From CAYMLL01 sp964390645 (GTDB lineage Bacteria > Planctomycetota > UBA8108), in NCBI GenBank assembly GCA_964390645.1, contig CAYMLL010000105.1:1-22045 (forward strand): a DNA stretch of 22,045 nucleotides, given 5' to 3'. Made by a program: the position numbers and the translations under genes. Below the pieces are notes generated by a model, which ran no database searches, was not told where the DNA came from, and saw only the letters and a program-made list of their open reading frames with translations. Of the stretch, positions 7,429 to 17,100 are shown in pieces (within the stretch, counting starts at the first letter, position 1; each line of letters opens with the position of its first letter).

Positions 7429-8049
7429 TCAGCAGCCCGCGAGCTTCGCGAGCGCTGTGTCGACGTCGACGGGCGACGATCCGCGAATCGCGTATCCGAG
7501 GCGGCGACCGGGGTCCGCGTCCCGCTCGATCTCGTAGCCATCCTCGCCGTGAAGGCCGGCGGCGACGCTCTGCAGCGCCGGCAGCATCGCCGCGGCTGAC
7601 TCGTCGGTGTTGGGGACGAGCAGGCGGTCGTTGAAGACGACGTCCATCTCCTGTGGGAGCAGCCGGATGCTGTCGGGAACCTCGCTCTCACCGAGGAGTC
7701 GCTTCGACTTCTCCAGACAGAGCCGTGCGGCCTGGCGAACACGGCTCGCGGTACCTGCTGACAGCCCCTTGCGCGTCGAGAGAAAGAGTCCGCCCCAGCC
7801 ACCTTCTCGCCCGAGCCCGCTGCCGCGCGCGAAGTCGACGCCGAAGTGCCACCGCTTGCTGACCAGGACGACGCTCGGCCCCTGGGGGACGTGAGCGTAG
7901 TCGGCGAGGTCGATGATCTCCTCGCCTTCCTCGAGTCGCCAGCGGCCGAAGACGGCGAGCAGCATGTCCCAGCTGGTGTCGTCCGGGCAGCTGATGCCGA
8001 TCTTGACGTTGATTTTCTGCAGATCCACCTGGGTCCCGGACGCTGTCAT
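7429..8049 (-). CDS. Conserved uncharacterised protein paired with the nitrite/sulfite reductase
   Basis: This 206-aa protein is soluble, without signal peptide or membrane segment. The core reads EEIIDLADYAHVPQGPSVVLV (about 43-63), followed later by MDVVFNDRLLVPNTDES (about 134-150). From memory, similar xDxADYxHVxxGPxVxL and NDRLxxPNT motifs occur in an uncharacterised family scattered across several phyla; I cannot name an accession. The chain ends in Gly-Cys-stop, so Cys206 is the very last residue. The gene begins 22 bases after the reductase stop on the same strand, so the two are probably one operon. The role may be accessory to the reductase, for example as a redox or maturation partner, but this is inference only. 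The ATG is preceded by a distant GGAG about 16 bases upstream. Confidence 0.75.
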   Translation of the reverse strand: MTASGTQVDLQKINVKIGISCPDDTSWDMLLAVFGRWRLEEGEEIIDLADYAHVPQGPSVVLVSKRWHFGVDFARGSGLGREGGWGGLFLSTRKGLSAGTASRVRQAARLCLEKSKRLLGESEVPDSIRLLPQEMDVVFNDRLLVPNTDESAAAMLPALQSVAAGLHGEDGYEIERDADPGRRLGYAIRGSSPVDVDTALAKLAGC

Positions 8050-8071
8050 GGTCGATACGGGTTTGCTCCAG

Positions 8072-10240
8072 CTACTTCACCTGCGAGCCGGCCATGCGGC
8101 TGTAGACGACATGCGCCTCCTCTATGAAGAGGTTTGCCTCCTCGACTCGCTGTCGTGCGCGTTCAGCGCTCACCTCGCCGGTCCCTTCGCACTCGCCCGC
8201 CGCCTTCTCGAGGTACTCGGCGACACCGGGGATGAAATTGCCGGTGTCGAGAAAGCGCATGCGGAACTCGGAGCCCGTGTCGTAGCCGTCCGACAGCAGC
8301 AGCCCCTGTGTCGAGAGGAGCGCGTCGGCCGACGCCTTCATGCCCTTGAAGGACACCTCGGCCGCTTCCCGGATGCGATCCGCCTCGAGGTGCAGCGAGG
8401 CCTCGAAGATCAGGCGCTCCGCGTCGTCGAGCATGAACTCCGCCTGGTCGACGACCTCCCCGGCGCACTCGCCCGCGCCGACCTCCTTGATGTACTGCCA
8501 GGGCTGACGGTTGTCATGGTACGCGGCCTCGTCGTCGCCGAACTCGTCCATCGCCTCGAGCTCCCCCTTCACCCGCGCCTTGCCGAGGCGGTCCATGCAG
8601 GCCTGGAAGGTCTCGCCGTCGCGCTTCTCGGTGTCGTAGAGATCGGTGAGCCTGCGTACGACCTCGGGCGCGCGATGCGCGACAACCTTGGCGACGGGGA
8701 GCCCGTAGGAGTCGGCGTTGTTCGCGGTGGTGCCGCCGAGCAGGACCTGGAAGAGCGGCGCGACGCGGCCGGACTTGCGTTTCGAAGTGCCGAAGAAGCC
8801 GATGTTGGCGATGTGGTGCTGGCCACAGGAGTTGAAGCAGCCGCTGATCTTGATCGAGATGTCGTCGCGGAGTCCGCCGTCTCCGTCGCTCATGCCGCTG
8901 CCGCTCCGGGCATCCTCGAGCAGCTGACGGTGAAGGACTCCCGCGAGGCCGCGCGACGACGCGATGCCGAGCTTGCACGAGTCCGTTCCGGGGCACGCGG
9001 TGATGTCGGCGACGCTGTTGCCGACCGGCAGCGCCAGTTGCAGGCGCTCCAGCTCGGCGTGGAGCGCGGGAAGGTCGCCGCTCGGCACCCAGCGCAGGAT
9101 CAGGTTCTGTCCGACCGTCGTGCGGATCGAGTCGTTGACGTACCTGCGATATACCTGGCCGACGCCGCGTAGCTGGTCGGCGGTCAGGTCGCCGAGCGGC
9201 AGGAAGATCGTCGCGGTGGAGTAGCCCTCCTGTCGCTGCGCGGCGACGTTGCTGCGATGCCAGACGCGGAACGCCTCGCCGGGATCGGCAGCGTCGAGGT
9301 CGAGCTCCGAGCCGGGCCGCAGGGGTTCCTCGACGCGGCCGAAGGCCTCCTGGAGGATCTCCTCCTGTCGGGGATCGGCAGGCAGCTTGACGAGCTCATC
9401 CTCGACGAGCCTGCGGAACTCGTCGACGCCGAGGTTGGCGACGAGGAACTTCATGCGCGCCCGGGCGCGGTTCGTCTTCTCTCCCAGGCGCGCGAAGACG
9501 CGCGACATCGCCTGCGCCAGCGGCAGCATCCGTGTTCCCGGCACCCAGTCGCTGTAGAGCTGTGCCTGGTGCGGCACGGCTCCGAGCCCGCCGCCGACCC
9601 AGACCTCGAAGCCCTCGACCTTCTCGCCGTCGACCTGCCGGTGTCTGGCGATTGCGCCGATGTCGTGCATGCGCGCGAGTCCGCAGTGATGCTGCGCGCA
9701 GCCCGAGTACGCGATCTTGAACTTGCGGCCGAAGTTCTGCGCGTCCGGGTGACGCAGCAGGAAGAAGGCCATCGCGTGCGCGTGCGGGGTGACGTCGAAG
9801 GGCTCGTCCGGGCAGACTCCGGAGTCCGGGCAGCAGGTCACGTTGCGGACGACGTTGCCGCACGCCTCCCTGGTCGTGATGCCGACCGCCGCGAGCCGAC
9901 GCATGAGGTCCGGCGTGTCGTGGATGTCCACGAAGTGGAACTGCACGTCCTGGCGCGTCGTGATATGGCTGATGCCGTCCGCGTACTCCTCGCAGAGGTC
10001 CGCGAGGGCCTCGCACTGCGGCGCGCTCAGCCGTCCGAGCGGGATCTTGATGCGCAGCATCTGCACGCCCGCCTGCCGCTGCCCGTAGACACCGTGGCGC
10101 AGGCGGAACTCGAGGAAGACCTTCTCGGGCATCGAGCCGTCGAGAAAGCGGCCGAGCTCGGTTTCGAAGACGTCGATCTCCTCGAGGGTCTCGGCGGAGA
10201 TCTCGGACCCGTCGCTCTTCGGCGTGGATGCGGGGCTCAT
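8072..10240 (-). CDS. Siroheme nitrite/sulfite reductase with C-terminal helical extension
   Basis: This is a ferredoxin-type assimilatory reductase that reduces nitrite to ammonia or sulfite to sulfide in the cytoplasm. With the ATG at 10240 it has 722 residues. The reading frame is open 36 codons further upstream, but that part is Arg/Pro-rich and unlike the family. [4Fe-4S]/siroheme ligands are C416 and C422 (TACPGTDSC) and C468 and C472 (SGCFNSC). Substrate-binding basic residues are seen as R96 (TTRQDVQ), R132 (VVRNV), K173 and K175 (RKFKIAYSG). The N-terminal half also carries cysteines at matching places (TCCPDSGVC, SGCAQHHC). Residues about 575-722 form an extra alpha-helical, HEPN-like tail; ordinary NirA/CysI proteins end near 560-570. 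The sequence does not settle nitrite against sulfite. It is followed by the 206-aa gene. Confidence 0.92.
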   Translation of the reverse strand: MSPASTPKSDGSEISAETLEEIDVFETELGRFLDGSMPEKVFLEFRLRHGVYGQRQAGVQMLRIKIPLGRLSAPQCEALADLCEEYADGISHITTRQDVQFHFVDIHDTPDLMRRLAAVGITTREACGNVVRNVTCCPDSGVCPDEPFDVTPHAHAMAFFLLRHPDAQNFGRKFKIAYSGCAQHHCGLARMHDIGAIARHRQVDGEKVEGFEVWVGGGLGAVPHQAQLYSDWVPGTRMLPLAQAMSRVFARLGEKTNRARARMKFLVANLGVDEFRRLVEDELVKLPADPRQEEILQEAFGRVEEPLRPGSELDLDAADPGEAFRVWHRSNVAAQRQEGYSTATIFLPLGDLTADQLRGVGQVYRRYVNDSIRTTVGQNLILRWVPSGDLPALHAELERLQLALPVGNSVADITACPGTDSCKLGIASSRGLAGVLHRQLLEDARSGSGMSDGDGGLRDDISIKISGCFNSCGQHHIANIGFFGTSKRKSGRVAPLFQVLLGGTTANNADSYGLPVAKVVAHRAPEVVRRLTDLYDTEKRDGETFQACMDRLGKARVKGELEAMDEFGDDEAAYHDNRQPWQYIKEVGAGECAGEVVDQAEFMLDDAERLIFEASLHLEADRIREAAEVSFKGMKASADALLSTQGLLLSDGYDTGSEFRMRFLDTGNFIPGVAEYLEKAAGECEGTGEVSAERARQRVEEANLFIEEAHVVYSRMAGSQVK

Positions 10241-10504
10241 GACGGATTCCAGCTGCTGTACCGGTCGGGGGGCGGGAGCGAGCGACCGGCGCTCGAGCCG
10301 CGCCTCCGCTCCCCGCGAATCGTTCGTAACTCCCCATGGTAGCGGCAAATCGGGGATTCATCCAGGGGCTTGACCGACGGTGGAGCGTCTCGCGCCAGGG
10401 CGGAATTCCACCGGTCTGGCTCCGACGTGAAGGACGGGCGCCCGACGTCGGCGCCGTCCGGAGTGACGGCCGGTCGCCCCGGCAAGTGTCCACCAGCGAC
10501 GTGA

Positions 10505-10511
10505 AGGAAGG
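10505..10511 (+). promoter_or_regulatory. Ribosome binding site that favours the GTG start of the Ser/Thr kinase
   Basis: AGGAAGG lies eight bases before the GTG at 10520, a strong Shine-Dalgarno arrangement. The competing ATG at 10556 has none. It is, however, preceded seven bases upstream by TATACT (10543-10548), which could act as a -10 for a leaderless transcript. I therefore prefer the GTG. Confidence 0.6.
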
Positions 10512-10519
10512 CTGACGCC

Positions 10520-12340
10520 GTGTCCACTCGCCCGCTCTCGACTATACTTCTGCCCATGCCCCGCCCGACCGCACCCGGTGACGGCCGTCCACCCGACGGC
10601 GAGCCCCCCGACGATCGCGGTCGGAGACCCGGAAGCTCCGCGGGCTCGCCCGCGGCCGGTGACCGCGTCGGCGAGTACGTCCTCGAGGAGCCGATCGGTG
10701 AGGGCGGATTCGGCACCGTCTGGCGAGCGCGTCACGCGGTGCTCCCCGGCAAGACGGTGGCGGTCAAGCTGCCCCGCGACCCCGAGCTCGTCGAGCTGTT
10801 GCGCCGCGAGAGCATCCTCCAGCACGGTCTCGATCATCCCGGCGTGCTCAAGGTGCTCGGCGTCGACCTCGACGTGGCCTCGCCGTACATAGTCCAGGAG
10901 TACGCGTCCGGCGGCGATCTCGCGTCCTACCTGGCGCGTCGCCAGAAGCTGCCGGTGGATCACGCGCTGTCGGTTTTTCGCGAGATCGTCGCGGTGGTCG
11001 CCACGGCGCACGCTCGCGGCGTCGTGCACCGAGACTTGAAGCCCGGCAACGTCCTCCTCGACGGCGATGGCCGGGTACGCGTCGCCGACTTCGGCCTCGG
11101 TCGGGGGCTCGCCGCGCTGACGACGTCGGCGCTGCGTCACAGCATCCGCAGCCTCGACTCCTTCGCGGACCGTCGCTTCGAGGGCGGCACCTGGGAGTAC
11201 ATGTCGCCGGAGCAGCGCGAGGCCGCGGCCAGCGGGCCCGACGAGCCGACCTCGCGCGCCGCCATCGAGGACCCACGCCAGGACATCTGGGCGCTCGGCA
11301 TCATCCTGTACGAGCTGCTCGAGGGACGGCGTCCCGCGGGGCGCGTCGGTCTCGCTCATGTGTCGCCGTCGCTCGACGCGATCTTCGTCCGGTGCTGGAA
11401 CACGCTCGAGAGTCGCTACGCGGACGCTCGCGAGCTCCTTGATGACCTCGACCGCCTGAGCGAGAGGGAGCTGCAGATCGGTGTGGCCGCGGTCGGCGGC
11501 GATGTGGCGCCGTCCGGGCAGCATGCTGCGGCCTCGGAGGCCACGAGCGGTGACCTGCGCCCGTCACCACCATCACGACAAGCATCGCGTCGGCCGCTCT
11601 ACTCGCCGTCGGTGTCCTTCTGGTCTCGCGTCTTCGTGCTGATCCCGATGCTCGCGATCGTGTCGGGCCTCTACCTCGTCTGGATGAAGGAACGCGAGCC
11701 GGAGTCCGCCCGTGTCGAGGTCGGGGGGACCGCCGGAGCTCCGCCGCCGCTCGACCGGCTGTCGAGCGACGAGGCGTTGCGCCTCGGGGAGATCCGCCGC
11801 GCGATCGAGGCGCACCCGGTGGACGTCAACGGCGCGATCACGATGCTCAACGCGTACATCGTCGGGACCGACGACGCGGGCTTGCGAGACAAGGCGTTCA
11901 CGTGGCGGCGTGCGCTGCAGGAGAGCTCCGAACGTCGGCAGTACGAGGTGCGCTGGAAGGGGTTCGAGATCGACCGCGCCGCGTACGCCGAGAAGCTCCA
12001 CTCCAGGCTGGAGCCCGGGAAGCCGGACGTCTACGTGCGCGTCTATCAGCGGTTTGACGGCGAGGAGCGCCTGCTGTTCGACTCCTCCTCCACGGTCGTC
12101 GAGGCCTGGTCGCACGTCTGGAAGCCGTCGGCGACGCAGACAGTGCCGACCTTTCAGCTCGAGTGGGCCGTCGACGACGAGCTGCGCGTCGAGCTGCGCG
12201 AGTCGGACGTGCTCGGCGACAACACGATCTCCGAGCTGCGGGTTGACGGGGGATACTCGATCCTGCTTCTCTCCTCCTCGAGCACCACCGAGGAGGGGCA
12301 CCGCCTGGCGTTCCAGGCCGACTTCCTCTTCGGGAACTGA
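10520..12340 (+). CDS. Transmembrane Ser/Thr protein kinase with C2-like extracytoplasmic domain
   Basis: This 606-aa kinase has a Pro/Gly-rich N-terminus (1-48) and a Hanks-type catalytic domain (about 53-315). The Gly loop is GEGGFG (60-65), the ATP lysine is K83 (VAVKL) and the helix-C Glu is probably E97. The catalytic loop is HRDLKPGN (H170, D172, K174, N177), the metal site is DFG (D190) and the APE motif reads SPE (229-231). All catalytic residues are present. A Ser/Pro-rich linker leads to one membrane segment (about 370-388), then a roughly 215-residue outer part. Within it, residues about 476-570 (KPDVYVRVYQ, ELRVELRESDVLGDN) resemble a C2-type beta-sandwich. No PASTA, WD40 or TPR repeats are seen. 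The start is GTG, chosen for its AGGAAGG. Targets and ligand are unknown. Confidence 0.92.
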   Translation: MSTRPLSTILLPMPRPTAPGDGRPPDGEPPDDRGRRPGSSAGSPAAGDRVGEYVLEEPIGEGGFGTVWRARHAVLPGKTVAVKLPRDPELVELLRRESILQHGLDHPGVLKVLGVDLDVASPYIVQEYASGGDLASYLARRQKLPVDHALSVFREIVAVVATAHARGVVHRDLKPGNVLLDGDGRVRVADFGLGRGLAALTTSALRHSIRSLDSFADRRFEGGTWEYMSPEQREAAASGPDEPTSRAAIEDPRQDIWALGIILYELLEGRRPAGRVGLAHVSPSLDAIFVRCWNTLESRYADARELLDDLDRLSERELQIGVAAVGGDVAPSGQHAAASEATSGDLRPSPPSRQASRRPLYSPSVSFWSRVFVLIPMLAIVSGLYLVWMKEREPESARVEVGGTAGAPPPLDRLSSDEALRLGEIRRAIEAHPVDVNGAITMLNAYIVGTDDAGLRDKAFTWRRALQESSERRQYEVRWKGFEIDRAAYAEKLHSRLEPGKPDVYVRVYQRFDGEERLLFDSSSTVVEAWSHVWKPSATQTVPTFQLEWAVDDELRVELRESDVLGDNTISELRVDGGYSILLLSSSSTTEEGHRLAFQADFLFGN

Positions 12341-12365
12341 CCCCTCTCCCGGGCTCCAGATCGGT

Positions 12366-12389
12366 CCCGGTCTCGAGCTCGATTCCGGG
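12366..12389. terminator. Hairpin in the convergent gap after the Ser/Thr kinase
   Basis: CCCGG and CCGGG form a 5-bp stem enclosing the palindrome TCGAGCTCGA, which can extend the hairpin across a small internal loop. It lies in the 61-base gap between the convergent stops of the Ser/Thr kinase and the FGGY kinase. No U-tract follows on either side, so a bidirectional terminator is only a reasonable guess. Confidence 0.35.
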
Positions 12390-12401
12390 CCGCCTGTCGG
12401 C

Positions 12402-13919
12402 TCAGTCTCCGAGCGCGAACAGCCGATGGGAGATTTCGCAGGTCCTCGGGTAGAGATCCCGGTAGATCGCGAAGCGCTCGGCGTATCGATCGACGTGGTC
12501 CGGGCGCGGCTCGATCACCTCGACGACCTTCGCGCAGCGGTCGATCAGTGCGTCGGCCTCGTCGTCGTTGTGGAGAATTCCAGCCCCGCGCGCGCCGACG
12601 ACCGCGGCACCGAGGCCGGCGACCTCGTTGACCGAGAGGATGGCGACCGGGCGCGCGAGGATGTCCGCCGCGATCTGCATCCAGGCTCGCGAGCGTGATG
12701 CGCCGCCGATCGCCTTGTACAGAGCGATGTCGACGCCGGCCTTGGCGTAGATCTCCGCATTGAGCTTCACCTCGTGGAGGATGCCTTCGAGGATCGCCTT
12801 GACCACCTCCTTGCGGGACGTCGTCAGTCGCAAGCCGAGCACCGCGCCGAGAGCGCGTGCGTCGAGCCAGGGCGTGCCGGTCGTCGCGAAGTGCGGCAGC
12901 ACCAGGAGATCCGTCGGATCTTGCGGGAGTCCGGAGCAGATGACCTCGTACGGGTCGACGCCCTTCTCGCTCGCGGTCGTCAGCTCGTCGCCGGCGAGCG
13001 TGTCGCGGTACCACTTCAGCAGCGAGCCGCCGGTGAAGTTGTAGGCGATCGAGATGTACTGCTCGTCTCCGGCGGTCGGATAGTAGCAGAGGTTGTTCTC
13101 GACCATGGCATCGGTCCGCGGGACACCCTCGAGCCGCACTCCGAGGCAGATGACCGTGCCGGTCGCGAGCATCGACTCGCCCGGCCGGACGCCGGCGCCG
13201 AGGATCCCCGCCGGCTGGTCGTGCAGACCCGCGGCGACGACGCAGTCCTGCGGGAGGCCGAGGTCGTTCCTGCCGACCGTGCCCAGCGGCGTGCCGGGGG
13301 CGGCGATCGGCGGCAGCAGGTCCCGTGTCAGTCCGACCGCGTCGAGGATCTGCGGCGACCAGTCGAGCCGTCGAACGTCGAAGGCGAGCGTACGGGACGC
13401 CATCGAGTAGTCGATGTGCGGTTCGACGCCGAGGCACGCTTGCGTGAAGTCGCCGAAGCTCAGGAAGCGCTTCGTGCGAGCAAAGATCTCGGGCTCGTGC
13501 TCGCGTCGCCAGAGGATCTTGAACAGGGTGTGAAAGCTGTTGATCCCGTGTCCGGCGATCTCGAAGACCTCCGGGCTCGTCATGACCTCGCTCAGTGCGG
13601 CCGCGCCCTCTTCGCCGCGTGCGTCGAATCCGACGATCGCGCCCGCGATCGGACGGTCGCTCGCGTCGACCGGGACAGCCGCCTCCCCCAGCGTGCTCGT
13701 CGCGAGAGAGCGGATGGGGTCGTCCGCGGTCGCGGCGCCGGCCTCGCCCAGCACCGTGCGGATCGCGCCCCAGACCTCGTCCGGGTCGAGCTCCAGATGC
13801 CCCGGACGCGGGCTCCGGAGGTCGTACTCGCGGTAGGGAGCCGTGACGAGCTCACCGTCCTCGCGAAAGACGGCGGCCTTGACACCGGTCGTGCCGATGT
13901 CGAGCCCGAGGATGGACAT
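12402..13919 (-). CDS. FGGY-family carbohydrate kinase (xylulokinase/gluconokinase-like)
   Basis: This 505-aa cytoplasmic kinase phosphorylates a sugar or polyol with ATP. The N-terminal phosphate-1 motif is DIGTTGVKAAVF (7-18). The catalytic-base region is GLHDQPAG with D234, where FGGY kinases have G-x-H/G-D. The second phosphate loop is TGTVICLG (253-260). The adenosine motif GGASRSRAWMQI (405-416) precedes DILARPV, as in xylulokinases. Length is typical (about 490-530). Substrate choice cannot be read from these motifs: xylulose, gluconate, ribulose or another polyol are all possible. No transporter, isomerase or regulator for a sugar is adjacent, so the context does not help. No Shine-Dalgarno site precedes the ATG. 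A TGATAAGATC element lies about 38 bases upstream. Confidence 0.92.
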   Translation of the reverse strand: MSILGLDIGTTGVKAAVFREDGELVTAPYREYDLRSPRPGHLELDPDEVWGAIRTVLGEAGAATADDPIRSLATSTLGEAAVPVDASDRPIAGAIVGFDARGEEGAAALSEVMTSPEVFEIAGHGINSFHTLFKILWRREHEPEIFARTKRFLSFGDFTQACLGVEPHIDYSMASRTLAFDVRRLDWSPQILDAVGLTRDLLPPIAAPGTPLGTVGRNDLGLPQDCVVAAGLHDQPAGILGAGVRPGESMLATGTVICLGVRLEGVPRTDAMVENNLCYYPTAGDEQYISIAYNFTGGSLLKWYRDTLAGDELTTASEKGVDPYEVICSGLPQDPTDLLVLPHFATTGTPWLDARALGAVLGLRLTTSRKEVVKAILEGILHEVKLNAEIYAKAGVDIALYKAIGGASRSRAWMQIAADILARPVAILSVNEVAGLGAAVVGARGAGILHNDDEADALIDRCAKVVEVIEPRPDHVDRYAERFAIYRDLYPRTCEISHRLFALGD

Positions 13920-13957
13920 GGTTGCTGTGTTCGGGGTTGGAGGAAGAGGGAACGACG

Positions 13958-13967
13958 GATCTTATCA
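13958..13967 (-). promoter_or_regulatory. Possible extended -10 element of the FGGY kinase (TGATAAGATC on the minus strand)
   Basis: This is the same ten bases as at 6649-6658, again on the coding strand of a minus-strand gene and in a divergent gap. Used as an extended -10, it would give a leader of about 30 bases before the FGGY kinase ATG. There is no clear -35. Recurrence in two of the window's divergent gaps supports a regulatory role, by inference. Confidence 0.4.
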
Positions 13968-14123
13968 TCCGGAGGCGCCCTTTCGGAACGCCGGATCCGC
14001 TGCCGGAGGCGTGAACCGTGGGCACTAATCGGCGACGATGGCGGAGAGTCCCTCGTAGTGGGCCGCTCGTGCTGGTAGGGTTGAGGGTGGGTTTCAGGTC
14101 GTTGAACACGGAGGTTCGAGGCG

Positions 14124-17100
14124 ATGTCTGGATGGGCTGCACGGCCACGTCGCTCGTGCTGGTCGCTCTTCTGCCTGCTCGTGGCGTGGATCGGGGCGCA
14201 CGTCGATGCGCACGCGCGCATCCTCTTCGTGGAGGTCCACTACCACCCGCGAGCGAGCGTCGATCCACAAGAGACGCTCGAGTTCGTCGAGATCTTCAAT
14301 GACGAGCCGCTCGACTTCGACATCTCCGACTATCAGCTCGCCGGTGGCATCGCCTTCCGCTTTCCGCGCGGCACGATCGTCCCTGCGCGCTCCGTCGTGG
14401 TGGTCGCCCGCGACCCGGAGCGGCTGCAGGAAGTGTACGGGATCGAGGGCGTGCTCGGCCCGTTCTTCGGGCGACTCGACAACGGCGGCGACGAGCTGAC
14501 GCTTCTGGACACCGGTGGCTCGACGGTGTCGCGGCTGCGATACAACGATCGCGGCCGCTGGCCGGCAGCCGCCGACGGGGCCGGCCCCTCGCTGGTGCTT
14601 CGAGACGAGCTGCTCGCGGTCGCCGAGAGCGAGAGCTGGGGCTGGAGCGTTTCGGAGGGGGGCACGCCCGGAGTCGTGTCCTTCGAGACGGTGACGTCCG
14701 GGGTGGTGATCAACGAGGTCAGCCGGGCGGCGGACGGCGCGTTCGTCGAGCTTGTCTGCGTCGACCGTCGCGGGGTCGACCTCGATGGGCACCGGCTCAC
14801 GTACGATCCCGCCGGCGCCGCGGGGCACGTCTTCCCCGAGGGCTCGCGTCTGCGGTGGCGAGACCGCATCGCCGTCGCCACCGCCGACCTCGGCTTCGAG
14901 CTCGACCCGCTCGATCAGCGTCTCTACCTCTTCGCCCCGGGAGCCGGGGTCGTCGTGGATGCCCGTTATCTTCGCACGGCACCCGAGCGAGGCAGCGAGG
15001 GGAGGTTTCCGGACGGCGCACTGCGCTGGTTGCGGCTTGATCCTCCGACGCGCGGCGAGGCGAACCGACTCGCGCCCACCGTGCCTCTCGTCATCAACGA
15101 GATTCACTACCACCCGCACTCCGAGGACCGGCGCGAGGAGTTCGTCGAGCTCACGAATATCGGTGCCGAGCCGGTCGACCTCGAGGGCTTCGAGTTCTCC
15201 TCGGGGGTCCGCTTCGTCTTTCCTCCGGGGACCGTCATCGCCCCCGGAGGCTTCGTCGTTGTCGCGAGCGATCCCGGTGTCGTCGAGGCGCTTCACGGAA
15301 TCGAGGGCGTGCTCGGTCCCTTCGTCGGTACGCTGGCGGATGGCGGGGAGATGCTGAGGCTCATCGATCGCACGTCGCAGCCGGTGGACGAGGTCCGGTA
15401 CCGCGACGATGGCAGCTGGTCGCGCTGGCCCGATGGCGACGGGCCCTCGCTCGAGCTGGTCGATGCGCGAAGCGACAACTCTGCCGGCAGCGCCTGGCTC
15501 GAGAGTGACCATGGTGCGGCGTCGGAGTGGGGCCAGTACGAGTACACGGCGCGCCAGAACGGCGGCGACTCGGAGCTCCACATCCATCTCATGGGCGCCG
15601 GTGACATGCTGATCGACGACATCGAGATCGTCCAGGTCGGCGACGACGTGAACCTGATTCCGGGAGGGAGCTTCGACGGCGACGACCCGCTGCGCAGCTG
15701 GCGGATCGAGGGAACGCACATCGACAGCCGCCTCGAGCCGGGCGGTGGGGTCGACGGAACGGCTGCGCTGCGCATCGTCGCGTCCAAGCGCGGCGACTCC
15801 CGTGTCAATCGCATCGAGCGCCAGACGACGGGCAACATGGTGCGAAACCGGGAGTACACGGTGCGCTTCAAGGCCCGCTGGCTTCGGGGTGCCGACGGCA
15901 TCATGACGCGCTCCTTCAACCACGGCATCGCGCGCGTCACCCGCGTCGCCGTTCCTCGTGGCGGCGGCACGCCCGGCGCGCAGAACAGCCGCAGCCTCCC
16001 CGACGGCGGCCCGACGATCTCGGGGGTCACGCAGGCGCCGGCGCTTCCCGCGCCGGACGATCCCGTCACGGTGACCTGTCGTGTCGGCGATCCCGACGGC
16101 GTCGCGGGCGTCACTCTTCACTGGCGTCTGGACGGAGACGACGACTTCACCGACATCACGATGAGCGACGACGGGGTCGGTCCGGACGAGCTCGAGAGTG
16201 ACGGCATCTACTCGGCGACGATCGCGGGAGCGGGCTCGGTGCGCAGCGTCGCGGAGCTCTTCGTCTCCGCGCGTGACGGCGGCGGGCTGGATCGCGTGTT
16301 CCCCGCGGGCGCTCCGGGGACGACCCTCATCTACCAGTACGATGACCGCGTCGCTCCCACGGACGTGCCGGCGTATCGAGTCATCCTGCGTGAGCGCGAC
16401 CATCGCGAGCTGCGAACGCGCTCGCCACTGTCGAACCATGTCCTGCCGGCGAGCCTCGTCGTGGAGGGGCGAGCCATCCGGCATCTCGGCGGCCTGCGCT
16501 ACCGGGGCAGTCCCTACCTGCGGCGCGACTCGATCACCGGATCGCAGAAGGGCCTCCGCGTCAATCTACCCGAGGAGCAGTCGTTGAGGACGTCGACGAG
16601 AGTCACGCTCGACGAACAGGCTGCGGATGTGACCCTACAGGTCGACCGGCTCGTGCGGTCCCTGCTTCAGAAGGCCGGCGGGGTGCAGTACGGCGAGCGT
16701 CGTCACGTGCACCTCATCTACCGTGGTGTGAGCCACGGCACCTACGAGGAGGTCCTGACGGTGGATCCGGCCTATCTCGAGCGTGCCTATGGACCGGACG
16801 GCGCCGACGGCGGGCTCTACAAGATCGATGCGCACTACGAGATCTCCGACTCCGGCGGCTTCGGCAATCCTCGCTTCACGTCGTGGCGCTACTCCGAGGA
16901 GGAGGAGACGTTTCGCTTCATCTACAAGAAGCGCAGCCACGAGAAGCAGGACGACTTCACCGACCTGATCGAGCTGCTGGACCTGATGGATCAGCGGCGG
17001 ACGTCCGGGGAGGAGTTCGACGCGCGGGTGGCCGATCTCATCGATATCGACCAGTGGGTCCGCGGGATGGCGGTCTACCGCGCTTGCGAGGACTGGGACA

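Noticed and set aside
7913..10342. Two long plus-strand frames (419 and 361 aa) opposite the reductase
   Set aside because: Antisense shadows of the reductase; composition is typical of mirrored high-GC codons and no domain is visible.
10241..10348. 36-residue N-terminal extension of the reductase
   Set aside because: Arg/Pro-rich, unlike the family N-terminus; the ATG at 10240 gives a normal beginning.
12402..13919. Naming the FGGY kinase xylB
   Set aside because: Motifs show the FGGY family only; no xylose isomerase or transporter is adjacent and substrate residues cannot be judged by eye.
14094..16484. 796-aa open frame on the minus strand opposite the CotH gene
   Set aside because: It is Arg/Asp/Val-rich with no domain, and lies antisense to a gene with unmistakable lamin-tail domains. 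Long open antisense frames are expected in high-GC DNA.
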